From Mimachlamys varia (taxonomy: Eukaryota > Mollusca > Bivalvia > Pectinida > Pectinidae): a stretch of 64,000 nt of DNA. Positions 58,011 through 64,000 of this stretch are shown in pieces. Each line of letters starts with the position of its first letter. The first letter of the stretch is position 1. The stretch covers positions 37,329,465 to 37,393,464 of the forward strand of contig OX392536.1 of NCBI GenBank assembly GCA_947623455.1, read 5' to 3'. The notes below the pieces were generated by a model. That model was not told where the DNA came from and did not search any database. It saw nothing but the letters and a program-made list of their open reading frames with translations. A program made the translations under genes and the position numbers.

Positions 58011-58651
58011 AATGACAAATGACTTAACACTAATATACGGCTTTGCGCTATATTTTAACTACATACATTTGCTGATATTTCTATCTTTATGTTTCTTAAA
58101 ATTAGGAATAGTATTTTTTGTAGTTTTTGAAACTAACCAAATAAACACATGTAAACTTTAAACACATGTTGACAAGTTCTCATTCAGGTACAGTAAATAT
58201 TGCCAGTTTTTACCAAGTTATACCTGTAAATAAACCATATATGAAGATGTCTCTTGCCTGGGGCACATACAACACTCGCCTAGGTGTGAAAACACAGGTA
58301 CAGTGGTGGGGAAGGGAGGGGACGGGATGTTCAAATAACTTATTATAAGAGTCCAGTTTGTTTTCATAACGGTCGCACGGTACAGTGTATAATCCTGACA
58401 AATTGCTTTCTTAACTCGGGAAACTAAATAATTTTAGCGGAACAGTAATTTCAGTAATTCGATATGATAGAAGACACATAATTTTCGCATAATTCTCATA
58501 CATAAAAAAGACAAGATTATACACATCTCATTACTTATCCTGCAACTATAACGCAGTTTACACATGTATGAATATGTCGCGTAAGATTAATCTGCTGTGT
58601 TTATATTTCTAAGACATAGACCTTGCTTATCACATCCTAGCTGTGTCTACT

Positions 58652-58792
58652 CACGGTTGCTTGAATTTCTGTCAGTAAATAATAAATTTATATATGTAAG
58701 GAGCCGCCCATCACAAAATGTTATATTCTATAATGGGCGTCTCTTCACATCTATATATCCTTTATTTACTGACAGAAATTCAAGCAACTGTG
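58652..58792. mobile_element. 141-bp MITE with 30-bp TIRs and 7-bp TSD (hAT-like)
   Basis: Terminal repeats at 58652-58681 (cacggttgcttgaatttctg onward) and 58763-58792 differ at one base. gtctact directly flanks both ends (58645-58651 and 58793-58799). The centre contains a gccgccca ... tgggcg hairpin. CA...TG ends and a 7-8 bp duplication fit hAT-type MITEs. It sits directly against LINE coding sequence, so it probably inserted into that fragment. A broken relative is at 717-1007. Confidence 0.88.
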
Positions 58793-58799
58793 GTCTACT

Positions 58800-59410
58800 T
58801 TAATCTGTTTACAGCTTACTACTAAGCTATACGATAAACGTGATGATTTCAATTTTCTGATCGTTAACTTTCCATTTCTTGATAGTAACATCCCTGCTTC
58901 TCCAACCTATGGTGTTTACATGTCGCAGTTGATTCGGTATTCCAGGGCTTGCTCTAAATATCGGGATTTTCGTGATCGATGTCGACTGCTGACAAACAAA
59001 CTAACGACACAAGGATTCGAGAGCTGCAGGTCGATCAGAACTACATGTATGGGCAAGTTTTATGGTCGCCATCTTTGTCTCATTGAGAAATACTCTGTAT
59101 CTTTAAGTGATATGAAGATAGACGTTTTTTTAATTGCTCATTAGTGTGTTTACTTGTTGTGATTGACAATGATACTCAGTTCTAATTTTGAGAACTTTAT
59201 GTTGACTTGGATGTGACAAAGATTTACATGGCGGGTGTCGTCGATGAAGCAGAAGACGCTTACTCTTCCGGAACACCTGGTCTTATTCTCTTGTACTTTT
59301 GCAAGGGTCCCCAAGTGAATCTGTCTTTTGTTCATATTTTGCCCCTAGTTTAATCGATTTAGAGTTTGGATTATGATTTTGTTGACGCTTCGGTAATCTC
59401 TTATTTATTT
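58800..59410 (+). pseudogene. LINE reverse transcriptase C-terminus and 3' UTR
   Basis: The frame to 59144 reads LQLTTKLYDKRDDFNFLIV, then NFPFLDSNIPASPTYGV and YMSQLIRYSRACSKYRDF, then CMGKFYGRHLCLIEKYSVSL, a well conserved RT C-terminal end with a natural stop. The 3' UTR (59150-59410) carries the shared gtcgtcgatgaagcagaaga block. The 5' part is missing beyond the MITE at 58652-58792. Confidence 0.85.
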
Positions 59411-59713
59411 TTACCTGAGTACACATATAGTTGATTGTAAGCATTCTGTGAAGTGTTACTTTTGTCGATTTTTGCTTCTTGTTCTTGTATGTTTGTTGAT
59501 ACACTGTCGGTTAAATAACTCCACTGATGTTGATGTAAGTTTTCATATATCATTTTGCTGATATAATTTTATGTTTAAAATAATACAATTATCTCAGTTT
59601 CATTGTATGTACAATTAGTTTGTGTTCTGTGTATTGTACTAAGGAGATGAATTACTCGAAGCTCTAACTTCAGATACCCTGAATAGCATTGCTGAAATTA
59701 GTCTTTATTATTT
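59411..59713. other. Anonymous AT-rich DNA
   Basis: No feature is recognised. Confidence 0.4.
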
Positions 59714-60069
59714 ATTACATTTTTACCAGTGAAATATCGAAAATTATTCATTCTATAAAGGTGATAATTTTCACTAGTGAGGAATATGATATTTTTCACT
59801 AGTGAGGAATATGATATTTTTCACTAGTGAGGAATATGATATTTTTCACTAGTGAACGGCATTTTGGAAAATCAAAAGCTGCCACTGTAGATTTTGCTAT
59901 AAAAATGTGATAAACAGAATATCTAACAGTATCTTCAGTAATACCAAAAATATTTCACTCGTATGGCTAATGTTTTGATATTTTTACTCCTACTGCGCAC
60001 TTGTGAAAAATATCAAAATATCAGCCCGACTCGTGAAATATATTTGGTATTATTGAAGACACTGTTATA
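59714..60069 (-). mobile_element. Palindrome-rich repeat family, copy 2 (inverted)
   Basis: Reverse-complement of the element at 46018-46330, matching end to end. It includes a local triplication of a 25-bp unit (gaggaatatgatatttttca plus ctagt) at about 59777-59851 that copy 1 lacks. Confidence 0.85.
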
Positions 60070-60482
60070 AATCCTTTTTGTCTTTATTTGAATAGAAAAT
60101 AAAAGTCTGGTGAAAATACTGAATGTTATTTGCTTTCCTTATTGCAACCTCGGTTCTTGTGGCTTTGATTTAATTCGACCAATGATTCTACTGTACGCAT
60201 GCTTCCAAATACGTTTCCTTTTCCGAAATAACTGTTGTCTTTCTTTCGTTTTGAAGGTCTTAGTGTCATTCTTTTCTCGTACATATTTCCCAAATGCTTC
60301 ATTTTATTATCAGTTCAAACTACTATTTTGTTGACTCTGTTGTATGGTGTTATGACTGACATTCAGATATCTTGGTTTCAAAGTCATTTCGAAATTAGTT
60401 TGTAATTGGTATTCAGAAAGAATGAATACCCTGTCATCACGGTACAAAAGCATAACATTAATAAGACATTCATCAAATCTGC

Positions 60483-60488
60483 TTTAAT
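60483..60488 (-). other. Poly(A) signal ATTAAA of the glycine-rich gene
   Basis: ATTAAA on the minus strand lies about 67 nt past the predicted stop codon at 60555. Confidence 0.5.
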
Positions 60489-60554
60489 CATTCATAAATA
60501 TAAAAAATAACAAAAACGGAACAGGACTATTCAGTGGACGAGATGATTGCTTGT

Positions 60555-62124
60555 TTAGTAGACGAGGCCTCCCTCTGCAAGAAAGCAAGATAAATCATTA
60601 GTTATAGGTAGCATTATACCATTTAGTCTTTCGTGATATCATTTAGTCTTTTGTGATATAATTTCGTCTGTTATAATATCATTTAGTATTTTATAATATC
60701 ATTTAGTATTTTAAAATATCATTTAGTATTTCATAATATCACTTAGTATTTTATAATATCACTTAGTATTTTATAATATCATTCAATACATCAGTTAGTC
60801 TTTCATTTCTTAATTTCGTCTGTCATAGTATTATATAGTTTTTCATGATATCGTGTATTCTTTCATTATTTCGTTTAGTCTTGAATATATCGAGGCTTAG
60901 TTTTCACAGTAATGTACAGACTGTACCAAAGGCAAACAGTTAAGTTCGAATAAACTTATCATAAAATTTGATATTAGAAATATCAACTAAACCTAAATTG
61001 ATAAATATATTCATAAACTTAACCTCTTGAAAATTATTCATGGTAATTAAATATTTCTTATTCGACACTAAATGAAATATCTAATAAATTAATCATGCTT
61101 ATATATACCATAATTGAATACTCTCGTACAATAATTTACTCATAGCATTGATCATAGACATACGCATGTGAATATGCTCATAAAGTACACCTTTAATGGA
61201 CTAATAATCAACATGAAATATAAAAGAATATCGATAAATATTGTACAAATAGTTAAAGCTTTAAATCAATTATCATTCCCTGTGTAATATCAATAATTAA
61301 GGTTAGACCAAGGATTTATATTTTCGTTGTTTTTTAATCAGCATATTAAGTAATGTAAGGTAATCATACGTACTTTTGCCGAAACCACCACCTCCCATGA
61401 TCATACCGCCTCCGAATCCTTTTCCACCACCGTATGATGGGTATGCATATCCAACATTTCCATATCCGCCACCCATTCCTCCTTTTCCGTAGTATCCTCC
61501 ACCTCCGATTCCAATCATGTTTCCTCCGTATCCTTTTCCGTAACCTCCCTTTCCTCCCCATCCGCCTCCTTTTCCGTAACCACCTCCCATTCCACCACTG
61601 ATGATAACATTTCCTCCCTTTCCGTATCCGCCATATCCCATATTTCCCATATTTCCGTAGCCCTTTCCTCCTCCGATTATGTAGCCGTTTCCTCCTCCGT
61701 ATCCATACATGTTTCCGTATCCACCGCCCATTCCTTTGCCGTAACCGCCATAGCTACTGATCATACCGCCTCCGTAGCCTTTGCCGTAACCGCCACCCAT
61801 TCCTTTGCCATAACCGCCGACCATGACTCCACCATAACCGCCGCCCATTCCTTTGCCATAACCGCCGCCCATTCCTTTGCCATAACCGCCGACCATGACT
61901 CCGCCATAACCGCCGCCCATTCCTTTGCCATAACCGCCGCCTATTCCTTTGCCATAACCGCCGACCATGACTCTGCCGCCGTAACCACCTCCATAGCCTT
62001 TACCATAACCGCCGCCTCCGCCGCCTCCTGATACAATAATGGTACCACCGCCACCGTTTCCATAGAAGGAAGCGCAGGCCACGCCCACCAAGGCAAAAAG
62101 GACTGCGATTGAGGCGTTCATCAT
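60555..62124 (-). CDS. Secreted glycine-rich protein, shell-matrix (shematrin-like) type; spliced
   Basis: Predicted about 256 aa from two coding exons, 62124-61374 and 60574-60555, after a non-coding exon near 63423-63450. Residues 1-18 (MMNASIAVLFALVGVACA) form a signal peptide, with cleavage likely before SFYG. The mature chain is more than half Gly, with Tyr, Lys and Met, built from repeats such as GGGYGKGMGGGYGG and VMVGGYGKG. The donor gtacgt at 61373 follows GGGGFGK. The acceptor ttgcag before 60574 joins A|AG and gives GKKGGLVY then TAA. Reading through the donor would instead add an unrelated tail (TYDYLTLL...). Gly-rich, basic-ended secreted proteins occur in bivalve shell matrix and as invertebrate antimicrobial peptides; the former is my preference given the organism. 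Several internal repeats are near-identical, so alleles may vary in length. Confidence 0.8.
60624..60870. repeat. 20-bp minisatellite in intron 2 of the glycine-rich gene
   Basis: atcatttagtattttataat repeats with a 20-bp period (about 6 clear copies at 60660-60785) and decayed units on each side. Confidence 0.85.
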
Positions 62125-62261
62125 TAGATAATTTCTGAAACAGTACAAAAGATAACGTAATATTAAAGGATTGCACTAAGCAATGTGATATTCTCAATTA
62201 AACGACAATTAGAGGTACCATGCAATTACATTTCCTTTAAAAAGAAGATGAAATCAAATAT

Positions 62262-62760
62262 CTTGGTCTGTATTTCTAATAGAGGATTCAGTCAAACATC
62301 TTGGTCTATAATCATAGCCTATAATTCAATCAAGCATCTATTCTAAATTCATAATAGAGGACTTGATCTGACACTCTAGTCTATATTCCTAATAGAGGAT
62401 TTAATCAAACATCTGTTTTTACATTCTAATAGAGAATTCGATGTTACATCCTAGTCCATATTCCTAATAAAGGATTTAATCAAGCATCCGTTTTTACATT
62501 TTAATAGAGAATTCGATGTAACATCCTAGTCTGTATTCCTAATAGAGGATTTAATCAAACATCCAAGTCTATATTCCTAATAGAGGATTTAATCAAACAT
62601 CCGTAATTATGTTCCTAATAAAGGATTCAATCTAACATCCGTATTTATATTTCTAAGACAGGATTCAATCTAACATCCGTATTTATATTTCTAATACAGG
62701 ATTCAATCAAACATCTGTAATTATATTCCTAATAAAGGGTTTAATCTGATATCTTATTTC
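62262..62760. repeat. 38-bp minisatellite in intron 1 of the glycine-rich gene
   Basis: cctaatagaggatttaatca followed by aacatccgtatttatatt recurs at about 38-bp spacing, roughly 12 imperfect copies, within the intron between 63422 and 62135. Confidence 0.85.
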
Positions 62761-63422
62761 CTATTAGAGGATTAAGTCAATTATAATCATTTATATGACT
62801 AACACAGTTGATTACAAGTTGCAATTCAAAAGAGTTAATGATAATTACAGTGTCGAGAAACAGTTTTGATACATGTATATCCTTCATTTACCAACCATAT
62901 CTCTGTACAGTGTAGACATATGTAAAAATATCCAAATCATTGCATGTGCGTCTGCACTTTTTATCTAAAACCTTGAAGACTGAGTAATAAATTTCATAAA
63001 GGTATTAAATCAGTCTCGTTTCCATACTACATTAATGTTATCCAAGATATTTTATCATTTCATAAACAAACATGTGAATAGATCTTAGAAGCAACATCCT
63101 ATAACCAAGCTGAGGGAGGAACTTGAATCGTATAGTCAGGTATTCCATTTACTGTAGGATAAAATTTTAACCAATTGTGAGTTTGACAGTAGAAGCTTGT
63201 GAATATAATTGCATTCTCAAATATAAATCGATACTATTTGCGCCATTATATATTGCATATCAATTGAATAATTTGTCGGAATATGTCAACTAAGTAATAT
63301 CAAATTATATTCTCCTACAATTCAATATTGCTTTCCATTAATGAAGTAAAATGTAAAAACTACTCAACTATACTGCATACGATATACTGAAATGCACTGC
63401 TGTTACTTATAAGTGTACTTAC

Positions 63423-63480
63423 GTGTGGAGCGAACAGCTGGAGTTAGAGTGATGTGACTGTGTGCTCCTACAGTATATAT
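63423..63480 (-). promoter_or_regulatory. TATA promoter and non-coding exon 1 of the glycine-rich gene
   Basis: On the minus strand, tatatata at 63480-63473 is followed about 25 bp later by a likely start near 63450. The short exon ends ctccacac|gtaagtac at 63423, a strong donor. The matching acceptor (tactgtttcag) precedes 62134, ten bases before the ATG. A compact TATA promoter with a tiny first exon is common for highly expressed secreted-protein genes. Confidence 0.65.
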
Positions 63481-64000
63481 ACAGGTCTTTGACGTTTTAA
63501 TGGTTCAATCAAGATTCGTCTCACTGGACACCAGATTAGCCTTCCCCGTACCACGGAAGGTGTGATGACTAACCGCAATCAACAGTGACCGTTAACACTC
63601 CCATATGCTAATGTAGGTATAGGTGTCAATATGTGCATTGACAATGCAGCAATCAATCGCATGTGATGAGCGAAAGATGTCAAATTTATGGCTGGCGTAT
63701 GTGAAGCAGAACTTAAAAAAATATGTCTGTCAATCAGTACCCAGGAAACTGCATGGATCACATGCAATTCATCTTCACGACAGTTCTTTTTTTGCCCTGA
63801 CAGGTTGTCACATGCTTACTGACCGAGAGATGCACGCGCAGTAATCACTGATGCGTGCCAAAGAAATGCTTACAAACGTCAAGTTATTTAAACTGTTTGC
63901 CAATTTTCTTTTGATGTAAACTTCGTTCAAGATTTCGTATTGAAAAACAATAATTTATTTCTGATAACTGAACATTATAAGCGACCTTTCTGAAAAGCTG
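63481..64000. other. Upstream region of the glycine-rich gene
   Basis: Presumed promoter-proximal DNA. No second gene, repeat or clear regulatory motif is recognised. Confidence 0.4.

Noticed and set aside
62124..62148. Earlier start MYCFRNYL for the glycine-rich protein
   Set aside because: This part lies across the predicted 3' splice site (exon begins at 62134), so it is intronic; the MMNASIAV start gives a clean signal peptide.
61364..62197. Arginine-rich open frames in other frames of the glycine-rich exon
   Set aside because: They are shadow frames of Gly codons (ggn read as nng/ngg) and lack a signal peptide or conservation.

Overview
The window looks like nuclear DNA of a bivalve mollusc. 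It is AT-rich and intron-containing, with TATA-box promoters, GT-AG splice sites and AATAAA/ATTAAA poly(A) signals. Recognisable coding sequence is under about 10% of the window. The bivalve assignment rests on three things: a secreted glycine-rich protein of shell-matrix style, LINE proteins of a type common in bivalves, and tRNA-derived SINEs with a central domain like that of bivalve SINEs. I cannot name the species.

Three single-copy-style genes can be supported, all on the minus strand. Two are paralogous DUF229-type membrane-anchored phosphatase/sulfatase-fold proteins (coding 13134-15191 and 34379-36439). Each has a non-coding first exon, one intron and a single coding exon. The third is a three-exon glycine-rich secreted protein gene (about 60483-63480). 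Its first and last exons are too small to stand out as ORFs, and the spliced product ends in GKKGGLVY.

Layout: 1-645, 80-bp satellite; 1275-2690, 25-bp satellite; 2821-5868, bivalve-type element built around a 145-bp satellite; 5.9-7.9 kb, decayed repeats and a MITE; 7.92-10.93 kb, 19-bp satellite hosting a SINE; 11-13 kb, microsatellite and a fold-back element; 13.1-16.3 kb, DUF229 copy A; 17.9-20.0 kb, four palindrome-bearing repeat units; 20-28 kb, mostly anonymous DNA; 28.4-31.6 kb, a 66-bp array, a long-TIR DNA element and a 44-bp array; 33.4-34.3 kb, decayed LINE ORF1; 34.3-38.5 kb, DUF229 copy B with a solo LTR in its intron; 39.7-43.5 kb, two more arrays; 43.5-51.5 kb, fold-back elements and anonymous DNA; 52.7-59.4 kb, LINE fragments including one 5'-truncated LINE with a perfect 13-bp target-site duplication; 60.4-63.5 kb, the glycine-rich gene.

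The main structural theme is an old direct segmental duplication. Block A (about 13.1-25.5 kb) and block B (about 34.3-44.0 kb) keep collinear homologous anchors, while each gained its own insertions: a SINE in A with the empty site still readable in B, a solo LTR in B, and a 53-bp satellite in B of which A has one related unit. The coding exons stayed much more similar than the rest, most of all in the middle of the gene, which suggests gene conversion. I saw no prokaryote-type system, CRISPR array, rRNA or convincing free-standing tRNA gene.
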